Shown: one piece after another, positions 27,964-35,875 of the stretch
Layout: each line of letters begins with the position of its first letter
How positions within the stretch are numbered: the first letter of the stretch is position 1
Source: Gemmataceae bacterium
Lineage (GTDB): Bacteria > Planctomycetota > Planctomycetia > Gemmatales > Gemmataceae
Direction of reading: 5' to 3'
Length of the DNA: 64,000 nt
Assembly (NCBI GenBank): GCA_019636445.1
Contig: JAHBXO010000009.1
Span: forward strand, 62,001-126,000
Position numbers and translations under genes: made by a program
Notes under the pieces: generated by a model
What the model was told of the DNA's origin: nothing
The model's input: the letters and a program-made list of their open reading frames with translations, nothing else
Databases searched by the model: none

Positions 27964-28976
27964 CGGATCACGCACGAAATCGCATTCGCGTGGAATTGCT
28001 CGAAGACCGTTCGAATCCCGTGGCGTTCGCGGACATTGCCGGTTCGCTCACCGTTCGGGACCTGCCGTTCCCATCGCCCACCGAAGTCGCGGTGACACCG
28101 CCATCGCTGTTCGCATTCGCCGGCCCCGTGCTGTCGGTTCCCGATGCGCTCGCGGACGGTCGAACCGTGACGGTTTCCTTCGCAGACGGCACGACTGCAG
28201 TCGGTCGATTGGTGGATGCCGGTGAAGACCGGACGAACATTCTCGTCGCCCGCAACCTGCCGCGCGCGGGCACAGTCGCGGGCGAGATCCAACTCGCCAA
28301 ACGGGACGACCCGACAGACCGAATCGTCCTAGGATTCCAGCTTGCGATCGCGGTGGACGAAGTCTCGACAGCTTCACCGCAAACGGTCGTGCAATCGACG
28401 CCGACGTACGCCTCGGGAACCGAATCGCCGCCGAGCGACGCCGAACCCCGGCCGGCCGCGCCGATTGCCCAGGCGTCGTTCCAGGCCGGCGCGACCCTCG
28501 CCGCTCTTGATGCCGCCGCGATTCGTGGCACCCGCACCGTTGTGCCGCTGCCAAACGAATCGAATACACCCCTCGCAGCAACCCGAGTCGAGTTGGGTTA
28601 TTCGTTTCTCCATTCGTCGGGGCCGATCGCGTTCGATTCCTTCCCCGTCGGTTCGGGTCCGGTCTCCTTCGATCCAACCACATTCTCCGAACGGACCGCA
28701 TACCGTACTATCCCACAGCCGCGATGGGAATCGCCGGACGTTCATGGCGTTGCGTTGGAATCCGAGATTGCGATCATGGAGTTGCAGGGCGTGTTGGAAC
28801 GGATCGCGAAGGACGACGCGCCGGAAGCGATCTGGATGACGGAACCGGACCAAGACGAGGATGAGTCGCCGACGGAACACCGGTCGCTCTGGGCGGTGGC
28901 GGCGCTCGTCGGATTGGGGGCGACTCAGTATTTCCGCCGTCGCGGGTCCGCCGCTCCCGAGTTCGCGATCCTCTGA
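27960..28976 (+). CDS. Exported-type protein with LEDR-P N-terminus and C-terminal membrane anchor
   Basis: 338 aa, GTG start at 27960 overlapping the kinase stop (GTGA). The N-terminus RIRVELLEDRSNPVAFADI carries the LEDR-x-x-P motif seen at the start of many planctomycete surface proteins, in place of a standard signal peptide. A beta-rich domain covers ~18-125 (VTVSFADGTTAVGRLVDAGED), then a low-complexity Ser/Thr/Pro/Ala stretch. A C-terminal helix SLWAVAALVGLGATQYF followed by RRR resembles a membrane anchor. It is the last gene of the sigma/kinase operon, so it may be the surface sensor or target of the pathway. No function is established. One base separates its stop from the convergent cstA stop. 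Confidence 0.75.
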   Translation: MTDHARNRIRVELLEDRSNPVAFADIAGSLTVRDLPFPSPTEVAVTPPSLFAFAGPVLSVPDALADGRTVTVSFADGTTAVGRLVDAGEDRTNILVARNLPRAGTVAGEIQLAKRDDPTDRIVLGFQLAIAVDEVSTASPQTVVQSTPTYASGTESPPSDAEPRPAAPIAQASFQAGATLAALDAAAIRGTRTVVPLPNESNTPLAATRVELGYSFLHSSGPIAFDSFPVGSGPVSFDPTTFSERTAYRTIPQPRWESPDVHGVALESEIAIMELQGVLERIAKDDAPEAIWMTEPDQDEDESPTEHRSLWAVAALVGLGATQYFRRRGSAAPEFAIL

Positions 28977-28977
28977 C

Positions 28978-31224
28978 TCAGCCCTTCGGCCGCATCGCGA
29001 CGCTCACGCACTTCGCCATCGACCAGATCACGAGCGAACCGACCGAGCAGACGATGAACACCGTCAGCGCCATGTTCAGCACGGCCGTGAGCTTTTCCCC
29101 CTTGTCGTACATCGCCGGGAATCGTTGCGTGACGAGGATGAACGCGGCCGTCAGCGTGGTGCTGCACACCCATAGCATCGGCAGCGCGGTGACAAAGACG
29201 TAGCGCCCGCGTCCGTTGTTGCAGAGCCAGACGGACACGAGGGATAGCGCGAGGATGGCGAGCGCCTGGTTGGCGATGCCGAACATCGACCAGATCGTGC
29301 CGATGTTGCCCGTGTAGATGAGCCAGCTCCAGCCGAAGGTGATGACGGCGCTGGCGAGTAGCGAGCCGGGTAGCCAATCGGGCCGGGCGAATCGTGGGTC
29401 GACGCGGCCAAGCGTCTCCTGCAGCAGGAACCGGCCGATGCGCGTGCCGGCGTCGATCGTCGTGAGGATGAAGAGCGCCTCGAACATGATGGCGAAGTGG
29501 TACCAGTACTTCAGCATCGATTCGCCAGCGACGCCGAGCCAACGGAAGGCGTCCTCGAAGACGACCGACATGCCGACGGCGAGCGTAACGGCGCCGCCGG
29601 TCCGGCCGCGCAGCGATTCCCCGCCGACCTTCTGCTCGACGGCGCCCAAGTCGAGGTGCTGGAGGTTCGCGAGCTGCGGATCGTGGCCATAGCGGGCGCG
29701 CAGGTCCGCGAGTTGCGCCTGCATCTCCGGCTTCGCCGCGAGGTCGATGGCGACGTTGATGTCGTAGTAGAGGTCGTTTGGCAGCGCCGCCGCCGCGATC
29801 AAGGCCGTGATGCCGACGAGGCCTTCCATCAGCATCGCCCCGTAACCGATCGGGCGGATGTGCGATTCCTTCTCGATCATCTTCGGCGTGGTGCCGGACG
29901 ACACGAGCGAGTGAAAGCCGCTGACCGCCCCGCACATGACGCAGATGAACACGAACGGGAAAATGCTGCCCTGGAAGGTCGGGCCGCCGTTGATGAACGT
30001 CTCGTTGAGCATCGGGGCGCGCAGCGGCGGGTTCGCGACGATCACGCTGCCGACGAGCAGGGCGATGGTGCCGATCTTCAGGAAGCTGCTGAGGTAGTCG
30101 CGCGGGCCGAGCAGCAGCCAGACCGGCAGCACCGCCGCGATGAAGCCGTAGGTGCCGAGCGCAACGATGGTCTGGTCCTTGGTGAGTGAGAAGAACGGCT
30201 CGAGCGCTGAACCGGGAACGGAGCCGCCTGCGACAACGGCTGCGAGCGTGAGCAGTCCCCCGACGAGCGACGCCTCGACGACGCGTCCCTTGCGGAGCTT
30301 GTACATCCAGAGGCCGACGAGCAGCGCGATAGGGATGGTGCAGGCGATGGTGAACGTGCCCCAGGAGGAACCGGGGACGACCTGAACACACCCTTTTGGT
30401 AGAACTTGTACTGCCGGACCTACGTAATCACCTCCTCGTGGTAGTTTGCTCCAATCGGGTTCGATGAGAAACTGCTCTTTTTCAAGAAAAGGCATGGCGA
30501 TTCTAAATGACTCTGAACGAATAGACAAAGGTTGATCGGCAGAGTAGCGGACCTGGCAACCTCGGGGGAAAATACGCCAATACCCTGGGTTGGGGTCGTC
30601 GGAGTCTCGAAATGCTTCTATCACCTCAGCTCCGTCGGGGACGATGATCTGCATCCCCGCCGGCAGCTTCACTTCCTCGCCGCCGAGTGCCTTCACGACG
30701 ACCATGCCGAGGCCGGCGAGCGCGATCACGATGATGAACAGGATCGCCAGCGACGCGACGATCGCGGCCGGGCGGCCCAACTCGTGGCGGGCGATCTCGG
30801 CGAGGCTCTTGCCGTCTCGGCGCACGGACGCGGCCAGCACGAGCATGTCCTGCACCGCCCCCGCCAGGCAGACGCCGACGAGCAGCCAGATGAGGCCGGG
30901 CATGTAGCCGTACTGGATGGCGAGCACCGGCCCGATGAGCGGTCCGGCCCCGCTGATGGCCGCGAAGTGGTGGCCGAACGCCACCCATTTGTTCGTGGGG
31001 TGGTAGTTCTGCCCGTCGTTTAGTCGCGTCGCCGGCGTCGGTCGGCCGTCGTCGAGCACCGCCACCTTCGCGGCGAGGAACGCCGAGTAGAAGCGGTACG
31101 CGATGGCGAGCACGAGCAGCGCCACGACCATGACCGGCATCGCGTGCAGCACGAGCCGACCGGACGGGTCGTGGTGGAAGAGGGAGAGAGCGAGCAGCAC
31201 GACGACCCCATTATGCGAGAGCAT
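28978..31224 (-). CDS. cstA: CstA-type peptide/pyruvate transporter with in-frame soluble insertion
   Basis: 748 aa from the ATG at 31224; a GTG at 31257 is possible but would overlap the upstream small gene. Polytopic membrane protein of the CstA family (peptide uptake in carbon starvation, pyruvate transport in related members). Conserved segments: AIAYRFYSAFLAAKV, NDGQNYHPTNKWVAFGHHFAAISGAGPLIGPVLA, LAGAVQDMLVLAASVRRDGKSL, HSLVSSGTTPKM (residue order as in the family). Between VVKALGG and SSWGTFTIA there is an added ~90-residue soluble segment (residues ~188-284) absent from E. coli CstA, encoded by visibly lower-GC DNA. Multiple membrane helices continue to the C-terminus. Confidence 0.9.
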   Translation of the reverse strand: MLSHNGVVVLLALSLFHHDPSGRLVLHAMPVMVVALLVLAIAYRFYSAFLAAKVAVLDDGRPTPATRLNDGQNYHPTNKWVAFGHHFAAISGAGPLIGPVLAIQYGYMPGLIWLLVGVCLAGAVQDMLVLAASVRRDGKSLAEIARHELGRPAAIVASLAILFIIVIALAGLGMVVVKALGGEEVKLPAGMQIIVPDGAEVIEAFRDSDDPNPGYWRIFPRGCQVRYSADQPLSIRSESFRIAMPFLEKEQFLIEPDWSKLPRGGDYVGPAVQVLPKGCVQVVPGSSWGTFTIACTIPIALLVGLWMYKLRKGRVVEASLVGGLLTLAAVVAGGSVPGSALEPFFSLTKDQTIVALGTYGFIAAVLPVWLLLGPRDYLSSFLKIGTIALLVGSVIVANPPLRAPMLNETFINGGPTFQGSIFPFVFICVMCGAVSGFHSLVSSGTTPKMIEKESHIRPIGYGAMLMEGLVGITALIAAAALPNDLYYDINVAIDLAAKPEMQAQLADLRARYGHDPQLANLQHLDLGAVEQKVGGESLRGRTGGAVTLAVGMSVVFEDAFRWLGVAGESMLKYWYHFAIMFEALFILTTIDAGTRIGRFLLQETLGRVDPRFARPDWLPGSLLASAVITFGWSWLIYTGNIGTIWSMFGIANQALAILALSLVSVWLCNNGRGRYVFVTALPMLWVCSTTLTAAFILVTQRFPAMYDKGEKLTAVLNMALTVFIVCSVGSLVIWSMAKCVSVAMRPKG

Positions 31225-31234
31225 CAGAATCGGA

Positions 31235-31585
31235 TCAGGGAGGATCGATCGGCCCACCGCTATTGGGGCCGATGGTCGAAACGGTTAGTCCGGTGACGGA
31301 CGCCGTGGCAACGGTGGATCCTCCGACAATCATTTCAACTGTCAGAGTATAGCCGCTTCCAGTTGCCATCGTGCCGGTGCCGGAGGGGATTCGCACTGTC
31401 CAGTTTTGCGAATTCGACACATTTTCCTGGTTGTTGTAGTTGTTCGCACCGTTTGCCAGTGTGCATTTGAGAACGTAGGCGGCGGGCGTGCCGCCGTCTT
31501 CCTTCGCGGTTCCGGTAGCATTAATGTAAGTGCCGACGGTGGAGCTACCGCCCGGCCAAGTTACGGTCGTGGTATAGGTTGGCAC
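31235..31585 (-). CDS. Small hypothetical protein, Thr/Gly/Asn-rich
   Basis: 116 aa, reading from a GTG at 31585 (no ATG exists upstream before the kinase stop). The protein is beta-rich and polar, TYTTTVTWPGGSSTVGTYIN at the N-terminus and a C-terminal SGGPIDPP, with no signal peptide or membrane segment and no family recognised. It is placed 23 nt after the zinc-ribbon kinase stop and 10 nt before the cstA ATG on the same strand, so it would be the middle gene of a kinase-small-cstA run. Its base composition is lower in GC than its neighbours. No clear ribosome binding site precedes the GTG, so it may be a degraded gene. Confidence 0.45.
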   Translation of the reverse strand: MPTYTTTVTWPGGSSTVGTYINATGTAKEDGGTPAAYVLKCTLANGANNYNNQENVSNSQNWTVRIPSGTGTMATGSGYTLTVEMIVGGSTVATASVTGLTVSTIGPNSGGPIDPP

Positions 31586-31608
31586 TTGGATTCTCAGGTG
31601 TGCAAGGT

Positions 31609-33564
31609 TTATCGGAGGGGTTGGATCGTCACATTTCGCACGGAGACGGCGGCTTGACGCGCGTAGATGCCAAGCGGTCTGCGCGAGTCGAACTCGGCCG
31701 GCATGCCGGCGAGAATGGGGTCGATCGCGGTCATGCCCCTGCGCGCCGCGTGGGATACCATCGCAAGCAATTCGGGTTCGACCACGGCAACAGACTGCCA
31801 CTTGCCTTCGGATTCGCGATATTCGATCGTGACACCGCCGTCCCGGACCGTCAAGCCGATGGTCCGCCATTGGGGTTGTCCATCGTCCCGCTGGGGGATG
31901 CGGAAGCGGGGTGATCCAAGAATCATGTTGTTCGAAGTTGGCAAGAGGCGTTCGGAATCCTCGAAGAATCCAAACAGTGTACCGTTTACGACCTTGGGTT
32001 GGGACGGATGACCTCCATCGCGGATGGGAAAGGTAATGGCGGTGTGGGCGATTCGACCATCATCGAACCGGGCGGTTTGATAGTCAATAAACAACCCGAC
32101 GCCACTGAACCCGTTGACGGTGTCGGTCTCGGTCAATCCCGCGTTTCCGTGGTAGAGCAGGTCCGCTTCGAGTCGGTAATTGGGGGTCGGCGGATTGTCG
32201 ACTAGCGAAATCAGGACCGCCGATTCGGCACGGAAGCCGAACGCGCCATTGCGTACCGGTGGCGTTTGGAGGTCGACGGATCCCAGTTTCACTTCGCTCC
32301 ATTCGGGTGCGCCGCGATCCGGTACGAGTTGGACCGTTTCACCGGACCGTGCGGACGCATTCAAACGGCTCACAAGCCGATGTTTCGGGTCGGCGTGCCG
32401 CACCGCTACGCTTGCGGCCAATGCCAAGAACGCGCAGAAGAGGATGACGCCGACGGCGGTCCGGTATCGGCGCAACTCGCGTTCGAACCGCTGGACTCGC
32501 GTGGGAGGAGTGGCAAGCGTCGGCCGATCGTTCAGCCAGTTCCGCAAATCCTTGGCGAGTTGCTCCGCGGTTTCATAACGCTTTCCGGGATCGATCGCGA
32601 GGCACTTGCGCACGATCGCCTCGAGTGTGGGGCAGAGGTTGGCCCGAATCGGCGCGTTCCACGGCAACTCGTCGACGAGTGTGTGCGGCGATATCGGCCC
32701 ACTCGGTTGAGACTGGCGGATCGTTCGGCCGGTAAGCGCGTGATACAACGATGCACCAAGACCGTAGACGTCCGATGCCTTCGAGATTGCGTCGATTTGA
32801 CCAAACAGCTGCTCCGGCGACATGTAAGCGTAAGTACCGACCAAGACTCCGGTCGGCGTCAGCGTCGCACTGTCGCAATGGCGTGCCAGACCGAAATCCG
32901 TGATGCGAACGCGACCATCGGCGTCGACCAACATGTTCGACGGCTTGATATCGCGGTGGAGGATCCCTTGTACGTGCGCCGCGTGGATCGCTTCGGCCGC
33001 GTCAGCAAGGATGCGGACGGCGACGCGATCGTCGGTCTGCCGGCGCTTGATCAGCATCGCCAACGTTGTGCCCGGGCGGTATTCCATCGTAAAATACGGC
33101 CCGTGCGAGCAGTCGCCGACTTCGTAGATCGCGACGACTCCGGGATGATTGATCCGCGCATGCGCTCGCACCTCGTTTGCGAATCGCTCTCGCATCGGCG
33201 AGCCGGGCGCGAAATGGTTCATCACCTTGATCGCCACCGGGCGATTCGTCGGTCGTTGGATCGCCCGGTAGACCGTGCCCATCCCGCCGTAGCCGAGCAC
33301 TTCGAAATCGGTGTAATTTGGAATAATCGGATAGTATGGCAGGTTGCGACGAAACTCCGGTTCGTGGCGGAGCGTTGCTGGGAGTGATTGCTCTTTCGAA
33401 GACAGCTTCGAGCCTATTTCGAACCCGTCCTGCCGATCGCCTTCGGTTGCCAGCGCGCGAAGCGTGACATCAACAGGGTCCAATGCGAAACCGCAAGACG
33501 GACACGTTCTGTCCGAGATCGATTCCGGCAACGGTTTGCGGCAATGAACACAGACCCGCGACAC
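31609..33564 (-). CDS. Ser/Thr kinase with N-terminal zinc ribbon and extracytoplasmic LamG-like domain
   Basis: 651 aa from a GTG at 33564, preferred because GAGG sits 5 nt before it and the protein then begins VSRVCVHCRK; an upstream start would add an Arg-rich segment. Zinc ribbon with Cys5, Cys8, Cys21 and Cys24 (CVHC...CPSC). Kinase ~85-345: GYGGMG 91-96, Lys113 (VAIKVM), HRD 203-205, DFG 223-225, MSPE 248-251. One membrane helix ~369-387 (TAVGVILFCAFLALAASVAV). The outer C-terminal part (~390-651) reads like a concanavalin/LamG or DUF1080-type beta-sandwich (NYRLEADLLYHGN, QWRTIGLTVRDGGVTIEYRE). Probably a membrane sensor kinase binding a carbohydrate or other ligand; the ligand is unknown. 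Confidence 0.88.
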   Translation of the reverse strand: MSRVCVHCRKPLPESISDRTCPSCGFALDPVDVTLRALATEGDRQDGFEIGSKLSSKEQSLPATLRHEPEFRRNLPYYPIIPNYTDFEVLGYGGMGTVYRAIQRPTNRPVAIKVMNHFAPGSPMRERFANEVRAHARINHPGVVAIYEVGDCSHGPYFTMEYRPGTTLAMLIKRRQTDDRVAVRILADAAEAIHAAHVQGILHRDIKPSNMLVDADGRVRITDFGLARHCDSATLTPTGVLVGTYAYMSPEQLFGQIDAISKASDVYGLGASLYHALTGRTIRQSQPSGPISPHTLVDELPWNAPIRANLCPTLEAIVRKCLAIDPGKRYETAEQLAKDLRNWLNDRPTLATPPTRVQRFERELRRYRTAVGVILFCAFLALAASVAVRHADPKHRLVSRLNASARSGETVQLVPDRGAPEWSEVKLGSVDLQTPPVRNGAFGFRAESAVLISLVDNPPTPNYRLEADLLYHGNAGLTETDTVNGFSGVGLFIDYQTARFDDGRIAHTAITFPIRDGGHPSQPKVVNGTLFGFFEDSERLLPTSNNMILGSPRFRIPQRDDGQPQWRTIGLTVRDGGVTIEYRESEGKWQSVAVVEPELLAMVSHAARRGMTAIDPILAGMPAEFDSRRPLGIYARQAAVSVRNVTIQPLR

Positions 33565-33646
33565 GATCACCTCGCGCCGAGATGAGATTCCCTCAACAGA
33601 ATAATCGAATTGGTTTTCGCGTTCAATGCTTGCAATCGTATTCAGT

Positions 33647-34930
33647 CTAATTCGGTCTGAAGTACGCCACTGCGTCACGCGCGCCCTGCGGCGCAACTCG
33701 ATTCGAGGTGATCTTCGGATCGGCCAGCTCGAACGTGATGCCCAGCAACCCGCGACCAGGCCGCTCGCCATTCCGTGTATGTTTCGCCGATCCCCAGTGA
33801 TCGCCGATGGCGACTAGCTCGAATCGCTTGATGACCCTCTCTGCCGAGACGCGGATCTTACCGGTCAGTTTCACTTCATAACCGCGATCCGCCTTGTCCT
33901 GGTCGGCATCCGTCGCGAGAAGCGCCTCGCCGTCGATACGTAGAGTTACGCCCTCGGTTGACATGTCCTCGATCGTGGCGATCATCGCGCTCGAACGAAC
34001 ATCTTCCGGCATCCAGAATTCCGGTTCACCTCGTGTATTATCGACAAGGTGAAAACGGAGAATCCGTCGCACCAGCGCGTTCGGTAGAGCGGCCTTATGT
34101 CCCCTGGTGCCTTGGATCATGGCGATCGCATTCACATCGCGAGAGTCGAGCCATAGGAAATCGCGGGCTGCCCGGTCGCCGCCGGCGAAGTCGCAGGAAC
34201 CTTTGACGTACCCATCGCCCTTGCGGTCCAAAATGCGAGCATGAACACGGATAATCAGGCCGCCGTCGGGCGGCGTCCGTGAATAGTTCCGATCGGGTTG
34301 GCCATGTTCGGGAATGGCGATCGCGCCCGGCTTGCGGCGTTCGGCGGGCAATGCGTTCCACTTGCGCATAGCCATTGCGATTTGGTCGCGAGTCGCGTTC
34401 ACATCCTGGCCAGCGTTCTTGAATGCGAGCAACTCGCCGTCGGCTGTGAAAACGTAAATACCCTGGTGCGTCAGGGCGTCGACGCTGCGAGGTCCTTGTG
34501 AGATGATCCGTTTCCAGAACCTGCCTTCGGCATCCCTGCGCCGACACTGGTACCAGTCGTCGGCGCAGGCCGGAACGAACTCGGTCCTTGCGAGACGGAT
34601 AATTTCGGGATCGGCGAAGGCGAACGCACGGCCCGCCACGACGTTGTTTCAACCGCAACCGAGCGGATGGCCATCCATCTCCCAGAGCAGTATCGGTTTC
34701 CCCTCTCTCGCGGCAAGAACGCGGGCATCCCAGAGCGAGGTCTGCCAGGGGATCTCGACAAACGGGTCTTCGCCGGGGGCAGGTCGCACGACCGCTCGAA
34801 TTGCTTCGAAATCCTGTTCCGCCATCGTGGTCGAGATCTGCGGTAGCGGGGCCTGCCGCGGCCATCCGTGCCAGGCTGCCAAACCGGCCGCCATAGCTCC
34901 ACCCGTCACGAAAAAGGTGCGCCGTCGCAT
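33647..34930 (-). CDS. Candidate selenoprotein: Tat-exported thioredoxin-like protein with in-frame TGA (Sec94)
   Basis: 427 aa if the in-frame TGA at 34651-34649 is read as selenocysteine. The first segment from the ATG at 34930 has a Tat-like signal MRRRTFFVTGGAMAAGLAA and runs to GHPLGCG; after TGA the same frame continues NNVVAGRAFAFADPEIIRLARTE without interruption. The local motif is Cys92-Gly93-Sec94 within a thioredoxin-like context (REGKPILLWEMDGHPLG, then DPEIIRLARTEFVPACADDW). A stem-loop in bacterial SECIS position follows (see separate feature). GGAG precedes the ATG by 8 nt. Residues ~200-427 form a second domain of unknown fold. Alternative: a nonsense mutation or readthrough, but both halves keep normal coding character. 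Divergent from an LSm-like small gene. Confidence 0.75.
34619..34637 (-). promoter_or_regulatory. SECIS-like stem-loop downstream of the in-frame TGA
   Basis: Read on the minus strand: GGCGGGC pairs with GTTCGCC (7 bp, two of them G-U) around loop CGTGC. There are 11 nt between the TGA and the stem and 18 nt between the TGA and the loop, and a G occupies the second loop position. Known bacterial SECIS elements lie directly after UGA, with the apical loop roughly 16-37 nt away and a G in the first two loop positions, so this fits. Folding was done by eye only. Confidence 0.6.
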
Positions 34931-35012
34931 GGGAAACACTCCACACCATTAGATCGGGAAACTGTATGCTGGAATACGATATCGGTCGATCCGGCTGCGG
35001 GTGGAACTTGTG

Positions 35013-35276
35013 ATGATCGAAGAATTCGTCGGCAAGAAAGTCGTTGTCGATTGCCAGAGCCACTTCGTGTGTCTTGGTTCGCTGAAGGCATTCGACGAGC
35101 ACTTCCTCGATCTTCGCAATTGCGACATGCACGATCTGCGGGATACCGACAGCTCGCGGGAGAATTACATCGCATCATCGGTTTCGACCGGCATCAAGCG
35201 GAACCGCAAACGGGTCTTGCTCAACCGTCGGGAAGTGGTGGGAGTCTCGCTCATCGATGACGTCGTCGACGATTGA
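35013..35276 (+). CDS. Small LSm-like protein
   Basis: 87 aa from ATG at 35013. Residues ~6-38 (FVGKKVVVDCQSHFVCLGSLKAFDEHFLDLRN) follow the Sm1 pattern of G-K-x-V-x-V followed by G-x-L-x-x-F-D-x-x-x-x-L, and the C-terminal NRREVVGVSLIDD resembles a degenerate Sm2. Sm/LSm folds bind RNA (as in Hfq and archaeal Sm) or act in protein assemblies. The assignment is pattern-based inference. It is divergent from the selenoprotein candidate with 82 nt between the starts, and ends 3 nt before the marR stop on the other strand. Confidence 0.65.
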   Translation: MIEEFVGKKVVVDCQSHFVCLGSLKAFDEHFLDLRNCDMHDLRDTDSSRENYIASSVSTGIKRNRKRVLLNRREVVGVSLIDDVVDD

Positions 35277-35279
35277 GCC

Positions 35280-35768
35280 TCACGAATACTCGGCCAGCCA
35301 GGCCCGCAGGCCATCGACGAGTTTTTTCCGCTCGGCTTCCGACACCTTGGGCAGCGATTGCGCGGCCTCTTCGAACCTCGAAGCCGTCGCGACATCGATC
35401 AACTTCCGCCCCTTCGGTGTTAGCACGACAACGACACCCCGTCGATCGCTGGGATCCGCCTGTCGCGAGATCCAGCCGGCTTCCTCGAGTCGGTCGAGTC
35501 GCGAGGTCATGCCGCCGGAGGTGAGGGCCACGTTGGCGCAGAGTTGCGTGGGGCTGAGTCCGCCGTTTGGTTCCTGGCGGCGGAGCGTGGCGAGGATGTC
35601 GAACTGGCCGAAAGATAGACCGTGCTTCTTGAGGACTTCCTCGGCGCCGCGTTCGAGGTGACGGGCGAGCACGAGGACGCGGCCGACGAGCGCGAGCGGC
35701 GACGGGTCGAGATCGGGGCGTACGCGCGTCCAATCGGCGATCACGCGGTCGATGGCGTCGGTGGGCAT
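35280..35768 (-). CDS. MarR family transcriptional regulator
   Basis: 162 aa. Winged helix DNA-binding region ~55-125: LSFGQFDILATLRRQEPNGGLSPTQLCANVALTSGGMTSRLDRLEEAGWISRQADPSDRRGVVVVLTPKGRKL, with the DPSDRR wing typical of MarR. Dimer helices lie at both ends. It represses genes until a ligand or oxidant releases it. A double palindrome in MarR-operator style sits 20 nt upstream of its start, between it and ilvC, so it probably autoregulates and may control ilvC. Confidence 0.93.
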   Translation of the reverse strand: MPTDAIDRVIADWTRVRPDLDPSPLALVGRVLVLARHLERGAEEVLKKHGLSFGQFDILATLRRQEPNGGLSPTQLCANVALTSGGMTSRLDRLEEAGWISRQADPSDRRGVVVVLTPKGRKLIDVATASRFEEAAQSLPKVSEAERKKLVDGLRAWLAEYS

Positions 35769-35788
35769 GCCGGTAACTTAACCGAAAG

Positions 35789-35821
35789 TATCTTGATGTC
35801 AAGATTCTTGACGGCAAGATA
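35789..35821. promoter_or_regulatory. MarR-type double operator between marR and ilvC
   Basis: A 33-bp near-perfect palindrome TATCTTG-N2-GTCAAGA-N-TCTTGAC-N2-CAAGATA. It is two overlapping sites of the TATCTTGNNGTCAAGA type, a common MarR-family operator form. It lies 20 nt upstream of marR and 54 nt upstream of the ilvC start, in the only shared regulatory space of the two genes. The AT-rich arms could also contain their promoters. Confidence 0.8.
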
Positions 35822-35875
35822 ACTGTCCGATATCCTGTCGGAGTTCCGTTCCATTCCCCATGCGAGGGCACCCGG

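Noticed and set aside
31225..31257. GTG at 31257 as the cstA start
   Set aside because: It would overlap the upstream small gene by 23 nt and adds a non-conserved 11-residue leader; ATG at 31224 is simpler, though neither has a strong Shine-Dalgarno.
34649..34651. In-frame TGA as a plain nonsense mutation or frameshift pseudogene
   Set aside because: The frame is unchanged on both sides, coding character is kept for 330 codons downstream, the residue falls in a redox motif and a SECIS-like hairpin follows; still to be tested by homologues.
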